NCBI GenBank assembly: GCA_019232985.1
Contig: JAFAMW010000004.1
Coordinates: forward strand, 36,896-100,895
Reading direction: 5' to 3'
DNA: 64,000 nt
From: Roseateles sp.
GTDB lineage: Bacteria > Pseudomonadota > Gammaproteobacteria > Burkholderiales > Burkholderiaceae
Positions within the stretch are counted from its first letter, which is position 1. Every line of letters starts with the position of its first letter. Positions 18,101 through 26,055 of this stretch are shown here, one piece after another. Made by a program: the position numbers and the translations under genes. Below the pieces are notes generated by a model. That model searched no databases and had not been told where the DNA came from. It worked only from the letters and a program-made list of their open reading frames with translations.

Positions 18101-18378
18101 GGATCGTCGAGGCCAAGGGCCGGCGCCGCGGCATCGGCGCGGCCGACGTCGAGCTCGTCAACCTGCAGGGCGAGGTCGTCGCGCGCTGCACGAGCGCGAG
18201 CGACGGCTACTACCTGCTGCACCAGGTCATGCCGGGCCGCTATCACATCCGCATCGCGCCCGAGCAGGCCAAGCGCCTGAAGCTCGCGGGCGCGCTTGAC
18301 CGCAGCCTCGACATCGAGCCCGACGGCAACTTCGTCAGCGGCGAGGATCTCGAGTTCCGCGTCGCGGCGGCGCGATAG
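15193..18378 (+). CDS. Atypical usher-like outer-membrane protein with duplicated N-terminal domain
   Basis: A 1061-residue exported protein (signal peptide ends AALPAHA). Residues 54-176 and 219-338 are two copies of one domain, with matching pieces LLPLGELSRLLG/LLPLGELARLLT and GFEPRLAMVIGDEIY/GFEPRLASVIGDDIY, joined by a Pro-rich linker. Residues 490-570 resemble usher sequences (RGDLPPGWDVTLYYNEALVG, LSFGRNDFRLVFHGPLGQLR). Residues 580-850 look like an outer-membrane beta-barrel. The C-terminus carries prealbumin/CNA-B-like repeats (FVDKNMNGIHDPGE; then a carboxypeptidase-regulatory-like domain). It probably secretes and anchors the DUF4402 proteins. It is not a standard PapC usher, so the exact role is inferred. 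Confidence 0.78.
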   Translation: MRPRHATLIRRTAFAVAAGLAVAALPAHAAFEAGAPPIGSAAAQPARLFAGVTQVELRALLVQFKGRTLPERIDAYQNGYQVLLPLGELSRLLGYDIRVDAPHGLASGTVRGADQRFALDLGQSLATVGGREQGFEPRLAMVIGDEIYLSTQLIARWLPVELAVDLPTWQLRVQPREAAPVAAVPLVPLAPPPPGPTATSPVGPLPLPPARRAADVDANLLVLEVQLDGQVLSDSFAAYQDGKQLLLPLGELARLLTLAIEVHPELGSANGYLVTPERGFALNLGQDLVSLAGRESGFEPRLASVIGDDIYVSSQLLQHWLPLNLKLDLATLQLKVEPREKLPLQERLERERLAAGINAHRAAERPVYPYQASTPGPIGLPFVDQTYGASERAGQGQRRYQGAYTAYLTGDLLWMEGAAYATRANEQATPDLRMTLSRHDPDAALLGPLHASAVAVGNVVLPSVRNVMQGSPMGNGVAVSNRPLDQPNSFDRHSFRGDLPPGWDVTLYYNEALVGFQSSRADGQYNFDDMPLSFGRNDFRLVFHGPLGQLRVEKQSFLLDQASVKPGQVYYSVAQQYDPHGTPRSVAQADIGLTRTLTGEVGLVRRPRTGTLEPLTFGQIGLLAYMNDMILSSQLDAMGGGGALGELGLKTRVAGFSVDLLHTQRGGNFDNDQYSDVAGNVRLRDELSLNGLLHAPGLPVVNVAVDAVRNGFDQGPSNVQIGLRTSTVVRGTALSNSLRWQRSGDVGTTDGVFQISRRVADVGLNAQLGYEVQPLHSLQSIALTADHGLAGGYQLSGGVLRTLDSGLTLFSGGVSRNFGSFGLAVNASYSSQHDAAVGMQLFVALGRDPRTGKWSLDGLPLAGTGAVSARAFVDKNMNGIHDPGEEYVENAGFIVNGGGRHPVLTDANGTALLSRLAPDRYADLALDPDTLEDPQWKPLTPGVRVLPRPGRVELVEFPVVPTSEVEGTVWIVEAKGRRRGIGAADVELVNLQGEVVARCTSASDGYYLLHQVMPGRYHIRIAPEQAKRLKLAGALDRSLDIEPDGNFVSGEDLEFRVAAAR

Positions 18379-18469
18379 CGGTGTAAGCATCGCGGGTTTC
18401 GCGTTGATACGAGCTTGCGCGACGCCGCCAAGCGCGTACGCTGCGGCGCTTCAACGCAAGGGAACGAAC

Positions 18470-20659
18470 GTGAAACCAAGTCCCTCTTCGATCGCGGCGC
18501 TGGTGCGCCTGTGCGGCGTCGCCGCATTCGCGGCTGCCAGCCTGCTGCCGGCCCAGGCCGCCGACCCCGGCGCGCCGCCGGCCGCCGTCAAGCCGGTCAC
18601 CGACACCTACGGCACGCTCGGCGTGACCGACCCCTATCGCTGGCTCGAGAACGGCCAGGACCCCGCGGTCCAGCAGTGGAGCGCGGCCGAGGACAAGCGC
18701 ACGCGCGCCTACTTCGACAAGCTGGCGCTGCGCAAGCCGATGCTCGCGCGCCTGATGAAGCAGATCGCGGCGAGCTCGAGCGCGTACTACGGCCTGCAGG
18801 CCGCCGGCGGCCAGGTCTTCGCGATGTACAACCAGCCGCCCAAGCAGCAGCCGATGATCGCGGTGCTCGGGCGCGACGCCGACCCCGCGCACGCGCATGT
18901 CGTGCTCGACCCGAACGCGCTGAACCTCAAGGGCACGACGGCGGTCGACTGGTTCGTGCCGGCGCCGACCGGCAAGCTCGTCGCCGTGTCGCTGTCGGAC
19001 AACGGCAGCGAGGACGGCTCGCTGCACATCTTCGACGTGAAGACCGGCCGCGAGGTCGACCATGTGATCCCGCGCGTGCAGTTCCCGACCGGCGGCGGCA
19101 GCCTGGCCTGGCGCGACGACGGCTCGGGCTTCTGGTACACGCGCTACCCGGGCCCGAGCGAGCCGGCCGAGCGCCAGCATTTCTATCAGCAGGTCTACTA
19201 CCACCGCATCGGCGACGACCCGGCCAAGGACGCCTATGTGCTCGGCCGCGACTTTCCCAAGGTCGCCGAGATCGCGCTGAGCACGCGGCCCGGCGGCAAG
19301 CTGCTCGTGGCGAGCGTCGCGAACGGCGACGGCGGCGAGTTCGCGCATTACCTGCTCGGCACGGGCGACGGCAGCGTGCGCCAGCTGAGCCGCTTCGAGG
19401 ACAAGGTCGTCGCGGTCGTGCAGGGCCCCGACGCGCTGTACCTGGTCTCGCGCCAGGGCGCGCCCAAGGGCAAGCTGCTCAAGCTCGGGCTCGACGACCC
19501 GCTGCTCGCGCACGCGAAGATCGTCGTGGCCGAATCCGACGCCGTCATGCAGTCGGCGGGCGAGGGCGGCAGCAGCCCCCTGGTCGTCACGCCCACGGCG
19601 ATCTACCTGCGCGAGGTCGTCGGCGGCCCGTCGCGCGTCGCGGCGTTCGACCACGACGGCAAGCCGCGCGGCGCGCTGCCGCTGCCCGAGGTCGCCGACG
19701 TCGACGAACTCGAGGCGGTCGGCGACGGCAGCCTGCTCGTCGCGGTCCGGACCTATCTCCAGCCGCCGTACTTCGTGCGCTACGACGAGGCGAGCGGCCA
19801 GGCCGGCCCCAGCAAGCTGCGCCAGACCAGCCCGGTCGCGTTCGACGACGTCGAGGTCGTGCGCGAGTTCGCGACGTCCAAGGACGGCACCAAGGTCCCG
19901 CTCAACATCGTGCGCAAGAAGGGCGTCAAGCTCGACGGCAGCCACCCGCTGCTGCTCTACGGCTACGGCGGCTTCGGCGTCAACGAGGTGCCGCATTTCC
20001 TCGGCGCGGCGACGCGGCTGTGGCTCGACGCGGGCGGCGTCTACGTGACGGCCAACCTGCGCGGCGGCGGCGAGTTCGGCGAGGCCTGGCACGCCGCGGG
20101 CGCGCTCACGCACAAGCAGAACGTGTTCGACGACTTCACGGCGGCGGCGCAGTACCTGATCGCGCAGCGCTACACGAGCGCCGCGCGCATGGCCGCGCTC
20201 GGCGGCAGCAACGGCGGCCTGCTGATGGGCGCGGTGCTGACCCAGCACCCCGAGCAGTTCCGCGCCGTCGTGTCGATGGTCGGGCTCTACGACATGCTGC
20301 GCGTCGAGCTCGACCCGAACGGCGCGTTCAACGTCAGCGAGTTCGGCAGCGTCAAGGACCCCGCCCAGCTGAAGGCGCTGTACGCCTATTCGCCCTACCA
20401 CCACGTGCAGGACGGCGCGCCGTACCCGGCGATCTTCATGGCCACCGGCGCGACCGACGGCCGCGTGAACCCGATGCACTCGCGCAAGATGGTCGCGCGC
20501 CTGCAGGCCGCGACGGGCTCGGGCCGGCCGATTTACCTGAGCATCAACGCCCACGCGGGCCACGGCATCGGCAGCTCGCTGTCGATCAAGGTCAACCAGC
20601 TCGCGGACATGTACGCGTTCCTGTTCGACCAATTGGGGATGAAGTACCCGGAGCGCTAA
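18470..20659 (+). CDS. Prolyl oligopeptidase (S9A family), exported
   Basis: A 729-residue serine peptidase that cleaves short peptides after proline. The N-terminal signature DPYRWLENGQDPAV is followed by a seven-bladed propeller and the alpha/beta-hydrolase domain. The catalytic triad is visible: Ser580 in GGSNGG, Asp663 in GATDGRVNP and His698 in AHAGHG. The start is GTG 18470 with AAGGGA upstream; it gives a clear signal peptide ending LLPAQAA, so the enzyme is probably periplasmic or secreted. It has its own 91-bp upstream gap after the usher-like gene. Confidence 0.95.
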   Translation: MKPSPSSIAALVRLCGVAAFAAASLLPAQAADPGAPPAAVKPVTDTYGTLGVTDPYRWLENGQDPAVQQWSAAEDKRTRAYFDKLALRKPMLARLMKQIAASSSAYYGLQAAGGQVFAMYNQPPKQQPMIAVLGRDADPAHAHVVLDPNALNLKGTTAVDWFVPAPTGKLVAVSLSDNGSEDGSLHIFDVKTGREVDHVIPRVQFPTGGGSLAWRDDGSGFWYTRYPGPSEPAERQHFYQQVYYHRIGDDPAKDAYVLGRDFPKVAEIALSTRPGGKLLVASVANGDGGEFAHYLLGTGDGSVRQLSRFEDKVVAVVQGPDALYLVSRQGAPKGKLLKLGLDDPLLAHAKIVVAESDAVMQSAGEGGSSPLVVTPTAIYLREVVGGPSRVAAFDHDGKPRGALPLPEVADVDELEAVGDGSLLVAVRTYLQPPYFVRYDEASGQAGPSKLRQTSPVAFDDVEVVREFATSKDGTKVPLNIVRKKGVKLDGSHPLLLYGYGGFGVNEVPHFLGAATRLWLDAGGVYVTANLRGGGEFGEAWHAAGALTHKQNVFDDFTAAAQYLIAQRYTSAARMAALGGSNGGLLMGAVLTQHPEQFRAVVSMVGLYDMLRVELDPNGAFNVSEFGSVKDPAQLKALYAYSPYHHVQDGAPYPAIFMATGATDGRVNPMHSRKMVARLQAATGSGRPIYLSINAHAGHGIGSSLSIKVNQLADMYAFLFDQLGMKYPER

Positions 20660-20690
20660 GCCGGCGGAAGGGCGTGGCGCGGGCCGCATG

Positions 20691-20709
20691 CTAAGGTCCG
20701 TGGCCTTAG
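20691..20709 (+). repeat. Perfect 6-bp inverted repeat before a small exported-protein gene
   Basis: CTAAGG and CCTTAG flank a 7-base spacer, ending immediately upstream of the GGGAGAGGGA ribosome-binding stretch of the gene at 20724. It could be a small operator or a translation-controlling hairpin; nothing else supports either. Confidence 0.35.
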
Positions 20710-20723
20710 GGAGAGGGACTCGA

Positions 20724-21461
20724 ATGAGCATCAAGCACGCGGTGTGTATCGGCCTGGCGCTGGGCGGCGCAATCGGGGCGCCAGCCTATGCGGACGGCGA
20801 CAAGGTCGACCGCCCGCCGCTCCAGGCCGGCGATAGCTGGACCTACCGGCAGACCACCGAGACCAAGGCCGGATTCAAGGAGGAGCGCGACGCCGTGACG
20901 CTCACGCGCGCGACCGCGACAGCGCTCTACGTCGACGTCCACCAGGACGGCTCGACGCAGCCGCCGCGCAGCCTCGTGCTCAGCGCCGACTGGGGGCGCA
21001 TGCGCTCGGTCAACGGTGTCGAGACGGTCGTCAACCAGCCGCTGAGTTTTCCGCTCACGAAGGGCAAGACCTGGACGGTGCACTATCGCGAGGAGCATCC
21101 GAATCCCCAACACAGCTGGGAAGACGTGACGACGACCTTCGTCGTCGTCGGTCCCGAAACCGTGAAGGTCGGCGCGGGCCAGTTCGACGCGATCAAGGTC
21201 GAGGCCGAGGGCAAGTGGGTCGCCGAAGTCGCGGCCTCGAGCCAGGCCGCGGCGGGCGCGGTCGGCGCCTCGGGCAACGCGGTGGCCGGCTCGTCCGTCA
21301 AGACGACGCCGGCCCACCTGGCCGAAGGGCGGATCTACCGTGCCGTGTGGTACGTCCCCGCGGTCAGGCGCTGGGTCAAGTCGGTCGACGAGTACTACGC
21401 CGCCAACGGCGAGCGCACCGAGCGCAGCGTCGGGGAGCTCGTGGGCTTCGACGTGCATTGA
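20724..21461 (+). CDS. Exported protein of unknown function
   Basis: A 245-residue protein with a signal peptide (MSIKHAVCIGLALGGAIGAPAYA). No family is recognised. The body begins PPLQAGDSWTYRQTTE, a phrase common in secreted proteins whose N-terminal beta-strands start with 'G(D/E)xWxY', then alternates polar strands with an Ala-rich insert around residues 170-190. ATG 20724 is chosen over the upstream in-frame ATG 20688 because it has GGGAGAGGGA upstream and directly starts the signal peptide. It is convergent with tRNA-Gly. Confidence 0.75.
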   Translation: MSIKHAVCIGLALGGAIGAPAYADGDKVDRPPLQAGDSWTYRQTTETKAGFKEERDAVTLTRATATALYVDVHQDGSTQPPRSLVLSADWGRMRSVNGVETVVNQPLSFPLTKGKTWTVHYREEHPNPQHSWEDVTTTFVVVGPETVKVGAGQFDAIKVEAEGKWVAEVAASSQAAAGAVGASGNAVAGSSVKTTPAHLAEGRIYRAVWYVPAVRRWVKSVDEYYAANGERTERSVGELVGFDVH

Positions 21462-21469
21462 CGCTGCGC

Positions 21470-21544
21470 TGGAGCGGGTGAAGGGAGTCGAACCCTCGTC
21501 TCTTGCTTGGGAAGCAAGGGTAATGGCCGTTATACGACACCCGC
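21470..21544 (-). tRNA. tRNA-Gly(CCC)
   Basis: Read on the minus strand the cloverleaf is complete: acceptor GCGGGTG/CACCCGC, D-arm GTATAACGGCCATTAC, anticodon stem CTTGC/GCAAG with loop TTCCCAA giving anticodon CCC, T-arm with GGTTCGACTCC, discriminator T, and an encoded CCA (21470-21472). It lies between convergent and divergent genes with no sign of an integrated element at its 3' end. Confidence 0.95.
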
Positions 21545-21628
21545 GGCAGGAGCTGCAGTCTACCGCGAGCGCGCGGCCCCGGCGGTGGCAACATGCCGGC
21601 ACGCGACACCCGCGGGGAGGAGACACGG

Positions 21629-22750
21629 ATGTCGAAGCAGCCCGGCGCGCGGCCGACGCCGCCTGACGAGCACGCCGGCGCGACCCAGCGCACCCCGGCC
21701 GAGCAGCAGCGCCTGCGCGTGCTGCGCTTCGCGGCCGCGAGCGCGACCTACGCGATCGGCATCAGCATCCTCGCGCTGTGCGCGGCGCTCGGCATGCTCA
21801 GCTGGGCGCGCTGGGGCCTGATCGCGGCGGCGTTCGCGGCGATCAACCTCGCGTTCCTGCTCGTGTTCCTGCGCCGCGCCAACCTCGCGTTCGCCGACCC
21901 CTCGCTGACGCAGGGCCAGGTAATCGTCGCGTGCAGCATGATGGTGCCGATCCTGCTCGCGGGGCCGCGCCTCGACCTCGTCGCCGTGCCGTTCTACAGC
22001 GTGCTGTTCGTGTTCGCGATGCTCAAGCTGTCGAGCCGCCAGCTGGTCTGGACCACGGCCTATATGCTCGCGACCTACGCGCTCGCCGTCGCGCTGCGCC
22101 TGCACTGCTACGCGGGCGTGCTCGACCTCGGCGACGAGACCGTCACGGCCGTGCTCGTCGTCGCGTCGGCGATCTGGTTCGCCGGCGCCGCGAGCTACAT
22201 CTACCGGCTGCGCTCGCGCCTCAAGGAGACCGTCGCGCGGCTCGGCGAGATCGCCGCGCGCGACGGCCTGACGGGCCTGTGGAGCCGGCGCCATATCGAC
22301 GCGCTGCTGCTCAAGGAGATCCAGCGCGCCGCGCGCTCGGGCGCGCCGCTCGCCGTCGCGCTCGCCGACCTCGACCATTTCAAGAGCGTCAACGACCGCT
22401 TCGGCCACGCCGCCGGCGACGCCGCGCTGCAGTACGCGAGCCGCGCGATCGGCACGAGCCTGCGCGGCGGCGACGAGCTCGGCCGCTGGGGCGGCGAGGA
22501 GTTCCTGATCCTGCTGCCCAACGCCAACGCCGAACAGGCGCGCGCCTGCGCGAACCGCCTGCGCGAGGCGCTCGCCGCCCAGCCCTTCGACGCGGCCACG
22601 CAGGCGCGGCTCACGGTGTCGGTGGGGCTTGCGGTGTGGACGCCCGGCGAGGGCGTCGCCGAGCTCGTCGCGCGCGCCGACCGGGCGATGTACCGCGCCA
22701 AGCAGGCCGGGCGCAACCGGGTCGAGGTGGACGGGGAGGGCAGCGGCTGA
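21629..22750 (+). CDS. Membrane-bound diguanylate cyclase (GGDEF)
   Basis: A 373-residue protein with about six membrane segments in its first 200 residues and a C-terminal GGDEF domain. The active-site signature is GRWGGEEF, preceded five residues upstream by RGGD, an intact RxxD inhibitory site for product feedback. Substrate-binding DLDHFKSVND and GHAAGD are also intact, so it should make cyclic di-GMP. ATG 21629 follows GGGGAGGAG and is preferred to the upstream in-frame ATG 21593. The sensory membrane region is not a family I can name. Confidence 0.92.
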   Translation: MSKQPGARPTPPDEHAGATQRTPAEQQRLRVLRFAAASATYAIGISILALCAALGMLSWARWGLIAAAFAAINLAFLLVFLRRANLAFADPSLTQGQVIVACSMMVPILLAGPRLDLVAVPFYSVLFVFAMLKLSSRQLVWTTAYMLATYALAVALRLHCYAGVLDLGDETVTAVLVVASAIWFAGAASYIYRLRSRLKETVARLGEIAARDGLTGLWSRRHIDALLLKEIQRAARSGAPLAVALADLDHFKSVNDRFGHAAGDAALQYASRAIGTSLRGGDELGRWGGEEFLILLPNANAEQARACANRLREALAAQPFDAATQARLTVSVGLAVWTPGEGVAELVARADRAMYRAKQAGRNRVEVDGEGSG

Positions 22751-22754
22751 ATTC

Positions 22755-22768
22755 TTGACCCGAATCAA
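22755..22768 (+). promoter_or_regulatory. Possible FNR/Anr-type box before the permease gene
   Basis: TTGAC-CCGA-ATCAA matches the FNR consensus TTGAT-N4-ATCAA at 9 of 10 positions. It lies 58 bases upstream of the GTG start of the APC permease and just after the diguanylate cyclase stop, a plausible place for oxygen-responsive control. Only one copy is seen. Confidence 0.45.
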
Positions 22769-22826
22769 AGTCCTCGGGCGGCCTTGCGGCAATCCTAGGC
22801 GTTGATCGAGTCACGGGGAATCGCAG

Positions 22827-24074
22827 GTGCGCGACGACGGAAAAATCGGCGTGGTCGTCGCGACGGCCATGTCCATCACGATCGTCGTCGGTGCCGGCCT
22901 GCTCGCGCTACCCGGGCTCAGCTACGGGCTGGCCGGCCGGCTCGGCTACGTGCCGTGGGTGCTCGTCGCCGTGCTGATGCTGCCCTTGCTGGCCATCTTC
23001 GCGTTCTTCGCGTCCGCGTATCCGAGCGCGGGCGGGGTGGTCGGCTATATCCGGGCAGCGCTCGGATACCGCGTCGCCGCGATGGCCGAGGCGATCGTGC
23101 TGGGGACCTTCTCGCTCGGGATTCCGGCCATCGCGCTGATCGGCTCCGGCTATCTGACGCAGGTGGTGCCCGGGCCGACGCCGACCGAATCGGCGCTTGG
23201 GGTCGTCGCGATCGCCTACCTTGCCGGCGTCGTCGGCTTGAAGATCTCGGGGGCCATCCAGACCGGCATTGCGGCGCTGATCGTGCTGGGCCTGACGACG
23301 ATCGGTGTCGGTTTCCTGCTGACGTCGGCGCACGCACCGGTCGCGCTGGCGCCCATGCCCGTCGACCCGGCCGGCTGGCGCGGCGTGCTCGCGGCGCTGC
23401 CGGTCATCTTGTTCGCCTACACCGGCTGGGAGATGACGGCGTTCCTGGCCGAGGACATGCGGGACCCGCGGCGCGACATGCCGGTGTCGATCTGGACCAG
23501 CTTCGGCGTTGTCGCGATCATGTACGTCTTCATCGCCTGGATCGTCGCTTCGTTCGCGGGGGACGACGCCGGCTGGCGGTCCGCGCCCTTCGTCCAGCTC
23601 GCGCGACCATGGCTCGGCGAGCTTGGTGCGCAGGCGGTTGGCGTGATCGCCGCGCTGCTGGTACTCGCCAACGTGATCGGCGCGTTCTTCTCGGCATCCC
23701 GGGCCGTCTATGCCGCCGGTCGGGATGGCCTGCTGCCGGATGTTGCCGGGGCGGTCGATCGGCGTGGGCAGCCCCTGTTCGCGATGACGGCATGCTGGGC
23801 GATTTTTTCCGGGGTCATCGTCGCGACTCGGCTCGGCGGCCTCGGCGTCGAGGGGCTTTTGCAGCTCGCCGGGCAGAACTTCTTCGTGCTCTATTTTCTT
23901 TGCGCCATCGGCTATCTGGGCTTGCGCCGCCGCGCTCCATTCGGCCTCGTCCTTGGCCTGCTCGCCGTCGCGGTCGTCGGCGCGATGCTTTGCCTGTTCA
24001 GCGTTCCCGGTCTGGTCTACTGCGCGTCGCTGGCAGGCATGGGTCTGCTACTGTCCCTGCGCCGACGAGCTTGA
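22827..24074 (+). CDS. APC-superfamily amino-acid permease, YjeH-like
   Basis: A 415-residue inner-membrane transporter with 11-12 hydrophobic segments. The first segment has the APC motif VVGAGLLALPG, and FASAYPSAGGVVGYI in the second loop is characteristic of the family; the length and N-terminus are similar to E. coli YjeH, which exports methionine and branched-chain amino acids. The start is GTG 22827 with GGGGAA upstream. Third codon positions are noticeably less GC-biased than in neighbouring genes (for example a GATTTTTTCC run near 23801), which may mean more recent acquisition. The substrate is unproven. Confidence 0.85.
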   Translation: MRDDGKIGVVVATAMSITIVVGAGLLALPGLSYGLAGRLGYVPWVLVAVLMLPLLAIFAFFASAYPSAGGVVGYIRAALGYRVAAMAEAIVLGTFSLGIPAIALIGSGYLTQVVPGPTPTESALGVVAIAYLAGVVGLKISGAIQTGIAALIVLGLTTIGVGFLLTSAHAPVALAPMPVDPAGWRGVLAALPVILFAYTGWEMTAFLAEDMRDPRRDMPVSIWTSFGVVAIMYVFIAWIVASFAGDDAGWRSAPFVQLARPWLGELGAQAVGVIAALLVLANVIGAFFSASRAVYAAGRDGLLPDVAGAVDRRGQPLFAMTACWAIFSGVIVATRLGGLGVEGLLQLAGQNFFVLYFLCAIGYLGLRRRAPFGLVLGLLAVAVVGAMLCLFSVPGLVYCASLAGMGLLLSLRRRA

Positions 24075-24096
24075 TCGTCACCGGCACAATCCCGTC

Positions 24097-24273
24097 ATGG
24101 ACGCCGACGCCGACCCCAAGCCCGAGCCGCCGCCCGAGCCCGACCTCGACGCCTGCTGCGGCAAGGGCTGCGACCCCTGCATCTTCGACCTCTACGACCT
24201 CGCCAAGGACGAATACCGCCGGGCGCTGCGCGCCTGGCAGGCGCGCCATCCCGAGGCCGCGCCGGGCGCCTGA
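24097..24273 (+). CDS. Small oxidoreductase-like domain protein
   Basis: A 58-residue protein. After an acidic Pro-rich N-terminus (DADADPKPEPPPEPD) it has the pattern CCGKGCDPCIFDLYDLAKDEY, which matches the short 'oxidoreductase-like' N-terminal domain (PF09791) found as small stand-alone proteins in proteobacteria. The four Cys could bind metal; function is unknown. It lies 22 bases after the permease. Confidence 0.75.
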   Translation: MDADADPKPEPPPEPDLDACCGKGCDPCIFDLYDLAKDEYRRALRAWQARHPEAAPGA

Positions 24274-24462
24274 AGCACGCGCGTTCGTGCGCATTGACGG
24301 CCGGTCATGGTCGTCGTCAGCCCTTTGCCACAGCTGCAAGTGGCCGGCAAGCCTGCTCTGTCAGAGTGCTTGCTTGGAAACGAGCCAGCAACGTCGGGCC
24401 GGCCAAATCCGCCGATCCGCCGAATCCGCCAATCGGCCGCAAACCTGGAGCGAAAGGGCATC

Positions 24463-26031
24463 ATGACCGCGTTCTACAACCTGCGCATCGGCGTGCGCCT
24501 GTACCTGGCCTTCGGCCTCGTGCTGGTCCTGCTGCTGATCATGGCCGTGATCGGCGCCGTCGAGACGAGCTCGATCAACGAGTACGCCGACTTCTATCCG
24601 ACCAACGTGCTGCCGTCGCTGAAGGTCATCCATCAGCTCGACATGGCGATGTCGGAGTCGCGGCGCCTCGGCGGCGAGGTCGTCGCGAGCGACGACGCGG
24701 GCCGCGCCCAGGCGCTCGTCGACCGCATCGGCGAGCAGCGCCGCATCATCACGGACCAGTTCAAGGCCTACGAACCGCTTGTCGCCGACGACACCGACCG
24801 CGGCTTCCTGCACGACGTGAGCGACCAGAACGCGGCCTTCCAGGCGGTCCAGGACCGCGTGCTGGCGGCCGCGAAGGCCGGCCAGGGCGGCGACGCCGAC
24901 AAGCTCAAGGAGGCGCGCAACCTAAGCCTCAACGATGCCAAGTCGATCTACGAGCCGATGCGCGACAAGGTCGAGAAATGGTGGGGCTACAACGAGAAGC
25001 TCGCGGCCGACGCGACGGCGGCGTCCAAGGAAGCCTACGCGCGCGTGCTGCGCATCTTTGCCGTCGTCGGCACCGGCGCGCTGCTGATCGGCCTGTTCGC
25101 GGCCGTCGCGATCACGCGCTCGATCACGCGGCCGGTCGCCCAGGCCTCGGACGTCGTGCGTGCGGTCGCCGACGGCAACCTGACCGTGCGCGTCTCCAGC
25201 AGCTACCGCGACGAGCTCGGCCAGCTGCTCGGCCACCTCGGCGAGATGACGACCAACCTCGCGCGCATCGTCTCGGGCGTGCGCGCGGGCAGCGGCCAGA
25301 TCAACGACGCGGCGGCCGAGATCGCCGCCGGCAACAGCGATCTCTCGGGGCGCACCGAGGCGCAGGCCTCGAGCCTCGAGCAGACGGCCGCGTCGGTCGA
25401 GCAGATGACCGCGCAGATCAAGGGCGCGGCCGACAACGCGCGGGCGGCCGACGAGCTCGCGAGCCATGCCGCGCGGACCGCGCTCGCGAGCGGCGAGGCG
25501 GTCAGCGCCGTGGTGCGCACGATGGACGAGATCGCCAAGGCGAGCGGCCGTATCGCCGACATCATCGGCGTGATCGACGGCATCGCGTTCCAGACCAACA
25601 TCCTCGCGCTGAACGCGGCGGTGGAAGCCGCGCGCGCGGGCGAGCAGGGCCGCGGCTTCGCGGTCGTCGCCGGCGAGGTGCGCTCGCTCGCGCAGCGCAG
25701 CGCCCAGGCGGCCAAGGAGGTCAAGGAGCTGATCGGCAACTCGGTCGCGCAGGTCGAGACCGGCACGGGCCTGGTCCACAAGGCCCAGGGCACGATCGAG
25801 CAGATGGTCGGCGAGGTCGGCCGCGTCACCGAGCTGATCGCCGCGATCACCGTGTCGAGCCGCGAGCAGGCCGACGGCGTAACCCAGATCAACGTCGCCG
25901 TGAGCCAGCTCGACCAGGCGACCCAGCAGAACGCCGCGCTCGTCGAGCAGACCGCGGCGGCCGCCGAGAGCATGCGCCAGCAGACCGACCGGCTCGCGTC
26001 GGCGGTCGCCTACTTCAAGGTCGACGCCTGA
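24463..26031 (+). CDS. Methyl-accepting chemotaxis protein 2
   Basis: A 522-residue chemoreceptor. Membrane segment 1 ([21 protein letters not shown]) follows [12 protein letters not shown], the usual start in this group. A four-helix-bundle periplasmic sensor of about 150 residues comes next, then membrane segment 2 ([20 protein letters not shown]), HAMP, and the signalling domain with the [20 protein letters not shown] tip and methylation helices ([14 protein letters not shown]). No terminal CheR pentapeptide is present. GGAGCGAAAGG precedes ATG 24463. The ligand is unknown. Confidence 0.95.
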   Translation: MTAFYNLRIGVRLYLAFGLVLVLLLIMAVIGAVETSSINEYADFYPTNVLPSLKVIHQLDMAMSESRRLGGEVVASDDAGRAQALVDRIGEQRRIITDQFKAYEPLVADDTDRGFLHDVSDQNAAFQAVQDRVLAAAKAGQGGDADKLKEARNLSLNDAKSIYEPMRDKVEKWWGYNEKLAADATAASKEAYARVLRIFAVVGTGALLIGLFAAVAITRSITRPVAQASDVVRAVADGNLTVRVSSSYRDELGQLLGHLGEMTTNLARIVSGVRAGSGQINDAAAEIAAGNSDLSGRTEAQASSLEQTAASVEQMTAQIKGAADNARAADELASHAARTALASGEAVSAVVRTMDEIAKASGRIADIIGVIDGIAFQTNILALNAAVEAARAGEQGRGFAVVAGEVRSLAQRSAQAAKEVKELIGNSVAQVETGTGLVHKAQGTIEQMVGEVGRVTELIAAITVSSREQADGVTQINVAVSQLDQATQQNAALVEQTAAAAESMRQQTDRLASAVAYFKVDA

Positions 26032-26055
26032 GCGGCGGTGCCGCAGCGCCGGGCC

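Noticed and set aside
21470..21544. tRNA-Gly as an attachment site of an integrated element
   Set aside because: No integrase gene and no repeat of the tRNA 3' end were found nearby.
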